Positions 50,183 through 63,307 of a stretch of 64,000 bases of DNA are shown piece by piece. The stretch lies in assembly GCF_014066305.1 (NCBI RefSeq), contig NW_023501129.1, positions 1-64,000 on the forward strand, in the 5' to 3' direction. Position 1 is the first letter of the stretch. Every line of letters starts with the position of its first letter. The notes below the pieces were generated by a model. The model did not search any database and was not told the DNA's origin. It saw nothing but the letters and a program-made list of their open reading frames with translations. Both the position numbers and the translations under genes were made by a program. Source of the stretch: Letharia columbiana (Eukaryota > Ascomycota > Lecanoromycetes > Lecanorales > Parmeliaceae).

Positions 50183-52483
50183 ATGGCTACGATAAAGTTT
50201 ATAGCGGGATTTGCATACTTAAATATTAAAACTAAAATGAAAATGAAAACTAAATTATATACTCAAACTGCTACTTTACCTTTTTGTGGCTACTTACTTG
50301 CTAGGTATCCCTCACTTTCTCCTCTTATCGGTATAAACTCTTTTGGTTTAACTTGCTTTTGTGGAACAAGAAACAAGGCATCTCTCGGTTTTAGGTCTTT
50401 TTCTGTATTCCCTGGCCCCATTGACATACCTGACAATTCTACAAATGTATTATTGACTGGTAAAGAGGCTGTGCATCTCGGGTATATATATGATGAGTTA
50501 CTAAGTGTTCTCGGAGCATCTGAGGTAGATGAAACAAAAGCTAATAATAATATTATTTATAGAGGCTCTATGTCAAGATTAGAAAATACATCGGATTGAA
50601 GTACCAAACGATCGATAGATCCTAACACTTTTGTCTGAAACACAAGCCAATTTGTTTTCCAATTTGGTAGACGTGAGGTTATACGCTTTTCTAGACATAT
50701 TGGGTATATGATTGAATAAGCTGATCAAACTCCCGATGTGGTTAATATTTCTTTTGATTTCTGACCTATTAATGAAGGAATGCCAGATAGCAGATATATC
50801 CATACTTTTATTACTAAACAGTCCAATAAGAATAAGAAAAAGACAAAAGTTAATAATAAAAGTAAGTCAAATCCTAGTAATAGAAATCTATCTAAAGACG
50901 TAACTATGGATAGTAGAGGTAGGTTATATTCTACTCCCAAAAATCCAACATTATCTATTAGTAACCATGATTCTAGATATTATTTCACATTAATTCATCA
51001 TAATAGTTTTACACAAACTTGAAATAGACAGTTTGCGTCTATGAGTAAGGGTAAACAGACCCATTCATTAATTAGTGATTTACTACAAAATATGCATAGT
51101 AAATACAGCATTGATGGATTTACTGCTAATGAAGAAACCCAAAGGTCTATTGAAAAGTATGTTTCTGATGAATTTCGTAATATTGTTCCCTCAAAAACCT
51201 ATGTGGCTAGTGTTGATACAAGTTTATTAGGTAATGTGGTGTCTAGTTATGTTAATAGTAAATTAGACTTGTTGAATAGGTATACAGATAGCTTATTTAA
51301 GGTAGCTGAACAGGAAGCTCGTAATAAGAAAAAGGTCACTGCTGTTTTCACATATGACATATTAAATAAAGTTGATAAATATTTTATCATAGGTGTTTGT
51401 ATACACCACTTTCTTACTACACTTACACATCAAGATACGGAAAATGATTCCAATTATACCAATTTATTGGGTGTTTCCGTGAAGATAGGAAAAAAACTTG
51501 TTCAAAAATATATATTTGAATTAAGTAAAAATGTTGTGGATGTTAACAATGTTAAGGTTAGTTATTCTTCTTTTCTCAACACATGAAAGTCTAGTAATAA
51601 TACCTATGCTGGGTTATTAGATAAAGATGATACGTTCCACTCAAACTTGGGTTGTAAATTAATAGAAATATTGCAGTTTAGTGAGATGTTAAAGACATCG
51701 TTAGTTAGAACTGGGCATGATCAACAACACCAAGAACTTGTCATGTATGATGATAATCTTAAGTCTCAGGTACGAAGTCATAAGATATATGCCATTCCTG
51801 CTAAATTACCTATGATAGTAAAACCTAAACCTTATAGTATTAATGTTTCAGGAGGTTATCTGTTAAATGACATTGAGCACAATGAAGAGCTAATTATTGA
51901 TAATAAAACGTTTAAATATCAAGCTTTATATACTAAAGATATATGTGTTATGGTTAATAACATTAGCGGAACAGCCTTTAAAGTTAATTCCGCAATGTAT
52001 GATTTCATTACTGATCCTATCAACGAAAAACATAACTTGTTATTGGATAGCAGTGTCGAACATGAATATGCTCATGTAAAAAGAACTAGAAGTCAAAATA
52101 GAGCTTATAAGTCATATAATAGCAAACTAATTCTACAGGAAACGATACTAGAAAGAGCTAATTTCTTTAAAAACTTTAATGAAATATATTTCCCAGTAAG
52201 ACTTGATAATAGAGGTAGGTTATATTGCACTGCAGGATTCTTTAATTACCAATCAACTGAATTGTCTAAAGCTCTTATACAATTCGCTAAACCAGGTATA
52301 ATTCTAAATACTAATTATGAATCCAGAATGTATCTGAAAGCTTACGGAGTTAATTGTTTTGGAGGTGCTACGTCTAAACAATCAATACAATCCAAACAAA
52401 AATGAGTTGATGATCATATAGATGATATAGTTAATTTTGACAACGGGGTTTTATTACTGTCGTATCACAACAGACAATGATAA
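50183..52483 (+). pseudogene. rpo: Linear-plasmid phage-type RNA polymerase, C-terminus missing
   Basis: Single-subunit (T7-like) RNA polymerase of a mitochondrial plasmid. The N-terminus has the recurring module (VLLTGKEAVHLGYIYDELL to TPDVVNISFDFWP). The core is recognised by YFPVRLDNRGRLYC (about three quarters along), the region of the first catalytic Asp, followed by STELSKALIQFAKPG. One TAA at 50717 interrupts the module. The frame runs to KWVDDHIDDIVNFDNG and is cut near 52450, where dpo sequence takes over. The parts with the later polymerase motifs, including the second catalytic Asp, are absent. Confidence 0.82.
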
Positions 52484-53669
52484 GTATTTAAGTCTTTTAC
52501 CCGTAAGAGGAACATACGGTATATACTTTCCTTTGGGTACATGGGAAGGATGATACTTTAGTGAATAACTAAAGTTTGCCAAAGAAAATGGCTATAGAAT
52601 TGAGGACGTTAAAGGTTATGAATTCAGTAGAAGTACTGGGGTATTTGATGATTACGTAAAACATATCTACAATATCAAATCTAATACTGTTAATGACACT
52701 CAAAAATCTGTTGCCAAGAGTTTACTTAATAACCTACTTGGTAGGTTTGGTATTCGCTTCAATAAGTCTGTAACTAAAATAGTAAGCAACGATACATACA
52801 ACAGAATTCGTCTTAAATATGTAATAGTGGATGATAAAGATATCGCAGAGGATAAAACCTTAGTTACTTATATACCTCAACTTGATCCGGAGTTGATATT
52901 AGAGGCAAACTTAGATATAACCAAATTAGCATCAGGTCATAAGGATGAGGAAACTCAATCCGTTGATGTTACTTCAATACCAATCAGTGCTGCGGTAACA
53001 GCCTATGGTAGAATACACATATCTAGAATCAAATTGGATGTCTTATCACGAGGAGGTAACATATACTACTCAGATACTGATAGTTTAGTTACTGATGTAA
53101 GATTAGATGATAAAGAAGTTGATTCCAAAGAGATTGGTAAAATGAAGCTTGAACACGAGGTTCGTTCAGGTGCTTTCATAGCAGGTAAAACATATTGTTT
53201 AATTCTTAAAAAGCAGGAACTTGTTGACGGAAAACTTCAGGATATAGTTTTACGTAAAGCGAAAGGTGTTAAAGCTAAATCTCTGGAATATAAACATTAT
53301 CTTGCTTTGTTGGATGGAGAAGAGTTTGTTAATGGTGTAAAACCCAATCTAATAGAGTTTTGTTACAACTTATGTTATCACATGGGTTATTTATCCCTTG
53401 TATCCACATCTCACAATATGGTTCAGACTATTTCATCATTTTTATTTGCTTTCTATATTGAGGGAGGCATCGCGAGAATTGTAAAAGCATTAGATGCGAT
53501 ACGTTTGTATTATGATGCCATACTTCATTTTATGATTTTTCTGATTTTTCATCAGATGAAAAAGAAGATGAAAAAGAAGATGAAAAAGAAGATGAAAAAG
53601 AAGATGAAAAAGAAGATGAAAAAGAAGATGAAAAATCAGAAAAGAAAGCAAGCAACACAAAGAAGTTAA
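52446..53669 (+). pseudogene. dpo: Linear-plasmid type B DNA polymerase, C-terminal part
   Basis: From about 52450 the frame reads GFYYCRITTDNDKYLSLLPV, GIYFPLGTWEGWYFSE, a TAA at 52573, then KFAKENGYRI, the motif B-like block SVAKSLLNNLLGRFG, motif C YYSDTDSLVTD (catalytic Asp pair), and a Lys-rich AKGVKAKSLEY block. This is the continuation missing from the dpo ORF at 47240-49618, except for the region with motif A. The end is replaced by a hairpin-derived (GATGAAAAAGAA)n tract that encodes MKKKMKKK. It is fused behind the truncated rpo. Confidence 0.82.
53530..53655. repeat. Expanded (GATGAAAAAGAA)n hairpin tract
   Basis: Begins TTTTTCTGATTTTTCATCAG, folds back on ATGAAAAA, then repeats a 12-base unit about seven times and ends AAATCAGAAAAG. 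It is an amplified relative of the TCTTTTCTGAT hairpin family. Confidence 0.8.
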
Positions 53670-53730
53670 CTGTAAAAAAAAAATTAGATGTCATCTGGAG
53701 GCAAAGAGTATAAAGAAAGAGTATAAGAGA

Positions 53731-54618
53731 TTAGCCATCTGGATCAAAGATATCCATAGGCTCACTTTGTTGCTGATTACTAAGGTATTCATCTGTTTCA
53801 TCTCTTTTACGCCTTTTTTCTTCTTTCTCCAAACGCATTTCTTCATCTATTCCCAAACGCTTGAGTTTTAGCTCATAACTCATTCGTTTAATGGCAGATT
53901 CGTAATCTTTTTTACCAACCTCCAGAGAAGAATCTTCTTTCTTCTCTAACACATTATTATCTATAGAAGATTTCATTAAAGCATCTCATTCTCTATTGTA
54001 TTCTTTTTTAGTATTTAGAACGGCTGAATCATCATCAGGTAAACCTTTAACTTCATGCGCTTGCATATCTATAGCGAATTGTGCCTTAAGATCTGCCATG
54101 ATATCCTTAACTTCACCTAATTTCCTGTCTTTACTATCCTCCCCAGAGAGATATTCATTGTATAAACTATAAGATTTTTTACTCTTCATAATTTCATTAT
54201 ACTTCTTCTCTGTATCTTGTTGACACTTATGGACACGGTTCTCTCACGTTTTAGCATTGCGTATGTCTAACCTTTTCTGCTTATCAACACGAGGAGGACG
54301 AGGGCCAGCTTTACTTATGGTAGTAGAAAACAGCCTAGCATCTTTTTTTATCGGATTATGAGTTAGATGCTTCGCAACTGGTAATTCACTTTTTAATGCA
54401 AGAGATACGCTAAAATTAGGTTTGGGTATGTTGTTTATTGCATTCAGCGTATTGTTTATATAAAGGGATTTGTATGTGTTGTATGTAATTAGAAAATTTT
54501 TCATTCGTTGTGTGATATTAAATAGAACTTTGCGGTTATATAACCTTTGTGTTGTTCTTAACTTAACTTTTAGGCCCTTTTTACTTTTGTTATTTATTAA
54601 GAATAAAAAAGAACACAT
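53731..54618 (-). CDS. Chimeric ORF: rps3 5' copy + charged coiled-coil-like domain (295 aa)
   Basis: Frame with two TGA as Trp. About residues 1-72 (MCSFLFLINNKSKKGLKVKL to NAINNIPKPNF) match the rps3 N-terminus almost perfectly. The rest is new: an RLFSTTISKAGPRPP stretch that looks like a mitochondrial presequence, then a highly charged Lys/Glu-rich region likely to form coiled coil (KLKRLGIDEEMRLEKEEKRR), ending QQQSEPMDIFDPDG. No family is recognised. It is preceded by about 360 bases copied from upstream of rps3. No ribosomal S3 core is present, so it cannot replace Rps3. Confidence 0.7.
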
Positions 54619-54985
54619 AAAATGTTAGCTCTTTTTCATTAATTTTATATAAGTAAAATTAATCATTATACTTGCTGTGCTTTGTAAGTGAAGCAGGCAA
54701 AAAATAATATAGAAAGCATTTAAAAATGCTGAGCATGATTTAAAAGTTATTGCTAGCAATGCTCACTTTCTAGTCGTTGAACGTTCCTACTTTTTATATA
54801 AACTATATAATGCTTAAGTAAGCTTCGCTTCAAATACACTTATCGCTTTAATAAGTCTTTCTTGAAATTTGCCCAGTTTTTTCCAATGTTACATTGAACA
54901 TTGGAGGACTAACATTAATCCCAAAGATACACCTTTTACAAGGTGTTGTGTACAGCACTACACTAATGTAATGTTTTAGCTCTTT
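54380..54985 (-). repeat. Duplicated rps3 5' end and leader, copy 1
   Basis: Almost identical to 56617-57223 over about 600 bases. The unit covers the first about 75 codons plus 360 bases upstream, including AGCATGATTTAAAAGTTATT and CAAGGTGTTGTGTACAGCAC. Very low divergence suggests a recent duplication or gene conversion. Confidence 0.9.
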
Positions 54986-55175
54986 GATCTATTTCTCGTT
55001 CTTAGATCTTTAAAACTGTATATCTAATAATTGGTAACTTTAAATTGGTGATGCTTCTTGTGCTGATGTTTTTAATAAAAACAAGCAAGAAGCACAACAC
55101 ATCTAAGTTAACTGTAAATTTCTATGTATGATTCGCAAAACCTTATATTTAAAGATATATATAAAAGCCAAGTAT

Positions 55176-56855
55176 TTAACTACTACTTACCCATCCTTTT
55201 AGACCAAAAGATCCAATACGTATTCTAGATTTTAATTTAGTATATTGTAAATTAGATTTTGCATAACCTCTTAGAAGAACTGCCGATAAACCTTTATAAG
55301 AAGAATCCATGTTTTTTATATTACCTTTATACCTAAGTTTAAATAGAGATCTCTCGGCTGTATTACGTCTAGTTAATCTACCCGCTGCCTCTAACCTTAT
55401 ACCACTTACAGATTTATTTCTAATAGATTTTAAAATGGTATTTACTATAAATAATGGATAATCACAATAGATTAAATTTTGAGGTCGATATAATTTAAAA
55501 TCTTTTAGTTTAGATATAGAATCTTTAGGATCTGTATTTAACAACGACCGTTCTAATAGATCACTAAATTGTGATTTAACCTTGGATTTCAAACTTATAA
55601 CCCTAGTCGTTGTATTATCAACTTTTAAACTTTGAAGCTTCCTTTTTCTATTATAAATTTCTTCGTATAAAGCTGATCTATCCACAAAGGGTAGTTTAAA
55701 CATTAATAAAGAAGTTTTCAAGACTCTTAATAACCTATTTTCTCTATTTCTTATTTTTGTAACTAAAGTTTCTGAAAAAATATAGCTGTTAAGGTATAGA
55801 TATTTTAAATTTACAAGATTAAATTCTACTTTTTTATTATAGACCTTTCTTACTAAACTAGTTATAGGTAAAAGATATCTTTTTTCAAATTTAGATTCAT
55901 TAAAAGATACTAATTGTCAAAGATAAATAGATAGCATTTCCTTACGTAGAGATCTGGTAACATAATGTTTCAAATAACTTGTCTCATAGTTTTTAAACTT
56001 ATTATTATCTGCCTTATTTTTATTTGAAGATAATAAACCAAGCGTTCTTCAAACTATTTCTTTTTGCTTTTTAACTCTCGATCTAATCTTTAAGCTTTTT
56101 TTTTTAATTATTTTTATTTTAATTGTATTAGGAAGGAGATTCTTTATTGTGCCTATCCTAATTATTTTATTAAAATAATATTTTTTTTGTCTGTTATAAA
56201 CATATATAGTAACAACCACTTTGTCATTTGTATGTTTCAACTCTGCTCTACTAATTAGTATCCTATTAGTTGATAACCTTCTTCCTCTTATACGCAAACG
56301 TCGAGATTTTATTTTTTTCTCTAGTTTACGGCTATAAAAGTTAAAATAACTTTTAACTAGTTTAAGTGTAACTTTGTCTAAAGTGGGTAATGACTTAATT
56401 GTGTTATTATTATATACGTATATACTATTAAATCACTCCTTATTTGCAGGTGGATAGTGTCTAGGTTTCCCTATATAATTATAGTTTTTTTCTGACTTTA
56501 CTTTTTGTTGCGATTGCAGAGGATCAGCATCATTGTATTTTTTTAACCTTGCATTAAACACGTTTAACATGTCAGTAGAGCTATTATAAGTATTAGTTAG
56601 ATGATTCGCAACTGATCATTCACTTTTTAATGCATAATAAACAAGGAAATTAGGTTTGGGTATGTTGTTTATTGCATTTAGCGTATTGTTTATATAAAGG
56701 GATTTGTATGTGTTGTTGTATGTAATTAAAAAATTTTTCATTCGTTGTGTGATATTAAATAGAACTTTGCGGTTATATAACCTTTGTGTTGTTCTTAACT
56801 TAACTTTTAGGCCCTTTTTACTTTTGTTATTTATTAAGAATAAAAAAGAACACAT
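55176..56855 (-). CDS. rps3: Ribosomal protein S3 (559 aa)
   Basis: Mitochondrially encoded small-subunit ribosomal protein of fungi. The N-terminal 350 residues are Lys/Asn/Tyr-rich and poorly conserved, as usual. The C-terminal core has VSGIRLEAAGRLTRRNTAER, LFKLRYKGNIKNMDSSYKG, LLRGYAKSNLQYTKLKSRIR and IGSFGLKGWVSS before a stop, the standard fungal Rps3 end. Two TGA codons are Trp. The start is the ATG at 56855; its first about 75 codons and upstream region are duplicated at 54380-54985. Confidence 0.92.
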
Positions 56856-57223
56856 AAAATGTTAGCTCTTTTTCATTAATTTTATATAAGTAAAATTAAT
56901 CATTATACTTGCTGTGCTTTGTAAGTGAAGCAGGCAAAAAATAATATAGAAAACATTTAAAAATGCTGAGCATGATTTAAAAGTTATTGCTAGCAATGCT
57001 CACTTTCTAGTCGTTGAACGTTCCTACTTTTTATATAAACTATATAATGCTTAAGTAAGCTTCGCTTCAAATACACTTATCGCTTTAATAAGTCTTTCTT
57101 GAAATTTGCCCAGTTTTTTCCAATGTTACATTAAACATTGGAGGACTAACATTAATCCCAAAGATACATCTTTTACAAGGTGTTGTGTACAGCACTACAC
57201 TGATGGAATGTTTTAGCTATTTA
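56617..57223 (-). repeat. Duplicated rps3 5' end and leader, copy 2
   Basis: Partner of 54380-54985. This copy is attached to the complete rps3 gene and is therefore probably the original. Confidence 0.9.
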
Positions 57224-57411
57224 AACTGTTTTTAGTTTTCTTCTCTATCGGAAGATAGATCAGAATAAAATGAGTAATAAAATTGGTTTATTAAAATTAG
57301 TTTCTAAACATAACTTAATACAATTATACAAGAAGTAAGAAAAAGCTACTTAGCTTTTATATATTTATAATTTTATTACTAGTGCATGAGCGAATAAGTA
57401 ACATTATACGT

Positions 57412-58914
57412 TTAAAGGGAAGGAACAGAATAAATTAAAGTTGTTACTGAGTAATGTAAACCGTCTAGCACAGGGGCAGGATATATACCTAAAGCTACTG
57501 TAAATAAAACCAAGGTTAATAAAATATAAAATTCACGTTTATTAAGATCAGATATATTTACAATAAAAAATTTAGAATATGACCCAGCAAAAGCTATTCT
57601 GTTAAACATATATATAGTATAAGCAGCCGAAAAAATAATAGAGGAACTAGCTAAAGCACCCAAGATAGGTAATCTTTCAAATGCTCCATATAGCGATAAG
57701 AATTCACCTACAAAGTTTAAAGTAAGAGGTACACCACAATTACCTAAACACAAGATAAATAAGATAACGGAAAAAACAGGCATCATTTGAGCTATACCTC
57801 TGTAATAGGTTATTAATCTAGTAGAAGATCTGTCATATAATACACCCCCAGCACAAATAAATAGTCCAGAAGAAACAAACCCATGAGCTAATCCTAATAC
57901 TATCCCACCTTCTATACCTTGTATTGTATTACTGAAAACTCCCATAAGGTATACTGCAGCATGTGAAACGGATGAATAAGCAATAAGCTCTTTAACATCA
58001 ATAGTTCTTAACGTGCTTACACTGGCATAGACAATGGTAATAACACCAATTAAATAAATTAAAAAAGTACAGTTTATATAAGCTTTTGGCAGTAGAGGTA
58101 ATATTAAGCGAAGTATACCATATAAACTTAATTTTAACACTATTCCGGCCAATATAATACTACCACTTAAAGGTGATTCAACGTGAGCTTTTAGTAATCA
58201 AGTATTCAAGAAGATAATAGGTGTTTTAACTGCAAAAGCTAAAAAAACGCCGCTAAATAAAAATAGCTGAGTATAATAATTAAAATTTGTTTTATATAAA
58301 GCATCAAAATCAGTAGTTCCTGTTATTGAAGACATTGTAACAATGGATAACAATAGAAACAAGGAACCTAAAAGTGTATATAGAAATAAATAAAAACTTG
58401 CTCTTACCCTGTTACTTGAACCAAAGGATCCAATCAGTATGAATAAAGGAGGTAGAATACTTTCAAAAAATATGTAGAATAATAAAATATCTAGCACTAA
58501 AAACACTGATAATAATAGTGTCTCTAATAACAAAATGGTTATTAGATATGTTTTTAGGTTATGTGATATGGATGTTCAGTTTGACAAGAATGAAACAGGC
58601 ATTATTATCGTTGTAAGTAAAACAAAATATATAGATAGGCCATCCACTCCTAAATAAAAATTAAAATAGCTTATTTCGTGGTATTCTTGCACAAACTGAA
58701 ATTGATTATTACTAAAATCATACAATGCGAATATAATTAAAGAAACAAATAAAGTACATATAGATGTATGTAAGGCAATAGATTTAAGTTGCCTATTGCT
58801 TCAATCCGAAACTGCATTAACACCCGTAATAGTTATAGTTTTATTACGGTACATTTTTGTAGATATAAGAAACACACCTATTAAAGGTATCAATAATAAA
58901 AAAATTATTATCAT
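57412..58914 (-). CDS. nad4: NADH dehydrogenase subunit 4 (500 aa)
   Basis: Nad4 is a proton-pumping antiporter-like subunit of complex I. The complete frame runs from ATG (58914) to a stop at 57412 with TGA as Trp. Signatures: YLGVDGLSIYFVLLTTIIMP, FYIFFESILPPLFILIGSFG (with the conserved Glu), LPKAYINC (weakly matched), AYSSVSHAAVYLMGVFSNTI, GIEGGIVLGLAHGFVSSGLF and NFVGEFLSLYGAF. Length is normal. No intron is seen. Confidence 0.95.
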
Positions 58915-60884
58915 GATAAAGAAAAAACTGAAAGAAATTTACCACACAATCCCCTTTTTTATCTATTATAGTTGCCTGAAAAACAAAATAACTGGCGAAG
59001 CATACGAAACATCACATATATATGAAAATATTTTCTATAAGTAGAGATAAAAATACCTGTATTTTTATCGAAAGCTATGGGATGTAAGTTAAGGAGCTTA
59101 TTATATTATTGCGCTTGCTGAAATTAATTACTACTAAATTTAATAAGTGCAATTAATATCAATTAAATAAATAGAGTTATTATCGATGTTTATAATGTAA
59201 TAGACTTATTACGTTTATTACTTTAATCTAATAATAAAAAAAAATAGTTAGGTTAGTAGACCTCTCTCTTAAAGTACTTTAATTTATTTTAAATCTTATA
59301 TTTATAGTATTATAATAAGATATTTTTATAAATATAATAAGTATATTAACTAAGCTAATTAAAAATAATAAGTATATTATATATATATAATAAATATTAA
59401 TCTCTTAATTCGTATATTAGTAAATAAAAGTATTATTAATATTAATTATATATGAATATTAATTTAACGAATTATAATAAAGTTAAAAAACTTAAAATAT
59501 AAGTCGTTATACCTTTAGGCTAGTATATTAAAAGCTTAGGTTGATATATTTATAAGATATTATAGTAAGATCGATAATTATCTTTAATAAGATAAGCCTT
59601 CTAGAATCATTAATAGATCTCTTAGTAAACCTTATTCTTCTCTAGAATAGTAATTTATTATTTTTATCCTTTCTAGATTAGATAGTGGATCTGGCTTTTA
59701 GTCTACTATTAATGGCGGCGGTGCGGATGAATCTTTATTTGGCCTTAGTAAAGTGTTAGAATAAGTAGATTAATATAAAAAGTAATCTGAAACTTAGAGC
59801 TAGGCGCTGGTTTAGAGTATTTAATCTTAACGTAGTTTGGCGGTATATCATCTAAGAAATATATCTTACTTAGACGATTAGGTTAGGTAAAAATATAGCC
59901 GTAAGGCCTTTTACACTCTCGAGCTTTTCCGGGAAGTATGCGAGGACGAGCTTTAAAGCCAGTTTTTGCTTTATTGCGTCTGCCCCTCCGCCCTTTCTAG
60001 GTTTTAACCACGTAATTATATGATCGAAAGCCTATGGTTTTGTAGTTCTTATTTTTGAACTCTTTAGATAAGAGCCGCGTTAGTAATAGATAACTTATTA
60101 AAACAATAGAAAAATTCCTTAAAGAGGTATTAAGTCTATGTGCAGGAGTGGAAAAAATAATGAAAAGGAGAAACTAGGTTTATATGTATACAGATAAAGG
60201 GTTAACTTAATAAAGCTTGCCATAGACCGTAGTAGCTAAGGATGTAAGAGCTTTATATAACGTATAATGATATAACTTGTTACTATAAACCCCGAAACTA
60301 AAAACTAATAAAAGTACTTTGATTCTAAATAATTTATAGTGATTAGTAACTAGTGGCAAGGATTAATAATATAGACTATTTAAGCAGTAACGCATATAGA
60401 CAACTGATATCTATGGATGACCTACTTGGGCAGGCTTGCTTATGCAAGGGTGCCTAAGCTAAAAATGTTCTTGTTCACTCATCTGTTACAGAGCTATCTT
60501 AAAGCCGAGAGCCAGAAAGCAACATCTCTACTAGCTCCTTTCTTAATACCGAAACCTGCATTAGCTCACTAACTAAGGGTGATGCAAGCATCACCCATAG
60601 ATAAGCAATGCACCACATATGAGTAACAATGAGGCATTTATGCAAACCTGACTACTGAATATAAGCTAATGCATATCGAAAGGGCAAAATGAAATGCACA
60701 TTATTTTTGTATGACTTATAGATAAGAAAAGATAAGCAGGTGTGACTAGTTTCGCAAGCACACACCCTTTTTTCTAAAACATACCGCCCCACCCCGCGGT
60801 ATATCGTGACAACAGCCATATATTATGTCTCCGCAGCCTTTTGCCATAAATAAAGCCAACCTTAATAAGACCTAAAATTTAGGT
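58915..60884. other. Gene-poor stretch of unusual composition
   Basis: No gene recognised in either strand. 59280-59680 is extremely AT-rich with many TTATAA/TAATATA words. 59690-60130 has GC islands such as GGCGGCGGTGCGG and CTGCCCCTCCGCC, unlike the rest of the window. 60420-60620 has several short inverted pieces (GATGCAAGCATCACCC, CAGGCTTGCTTATGCAAGG). It might be a decayed insertion of nuclear or transposon origin, but nothing identifies it. Confidence 0.45.
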
Positions 60885-61067
60885 TTATTTAGATGAAATG
60901 TATTTATAGATCTGTATACAAAAAGTATATATCTTAGCAACATATACGTCTACGCCTGGCACATAATTTATAGCTAATATAAATATAATTTCAAAAACAA
61001 TAGTATATCAAGCAATTATGATAATTGTTTTAAACAATTTATCTAAGAAATGGTATAATCGTGGCAT
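60885..61067 (-). CDS. Small membrane ORF behind an atp8-like leader (60 aa)
   Basis: Starts MPRLYHFLDK, faintly like the atp8 start [10 protein letters not shown]. One membrane segment (TIIIIAWYTIVFEIIFILAI) with a TGA as Trp, then a Tyr/Lys tail to a TAA. About 90 bases upstream match the atp8 leader at 19590-19680. It could be a diverged atp8 copy or an unrelated ORF placed behind the atp8 leader; the real atp8 at 19433 is intact. Confidence 0.5.
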
Positions 61068-61084
61068 GTATAATAAAGGATCAG

Positions 61085-61190
61085 TTGTTGGTGCTATCTA
61101 GATGCAATCCTGATATATGCACCGTCATCTAATTAAAGATAAAAGGGTTGAGGGATAGACTAATTGTTATGTATAATAATGAACTAAGGT
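61085..61190 (-). repeat. Copy of the atp8 leader
   Basis: Shares GTTGGTGCTATC, ATATATGCACCGT and CTAATTAAAGATAAAAGGGT with 19590-19680 in order, immediately upstream of the 60-residue membrane ORF. Confidence 0.6.
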
Positions 61191-61372
61191 AAATTAGCAG
61201 CTGTAACTATAGTAGATAGCTTATTGGGGCTTTAAACTTTTAGTTGCGATTGTGGTTGTGCTCAACTAGAAGTTGAGCACATCAGTATGAACATCACAAA
61301 CTACATATTATTAAAACATAACGCATAAGCAATTAAGCTAATATGCTTTAATATGAGTATAAAATGTAGTTA

Positions 61373-63252
<1,880 letters not shown>

Positions 63253-63307
63253 TATATAAGGTAATTAATATAAGTTGTGGACTATATCTTTACCAGTAAT
63301 AAATATG

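Noticed and set aside
50579..50940. Overlapping plus and minus ORFs (50579-50803, 50712-50903, 50725-50940)
   Set aside because: Shadows of the rpo frame, which runs through here with TGA as Trp.
58796..59044. 82-codon plus-strand ORF
   Set aside because: Antisense of the nad4 5' end.
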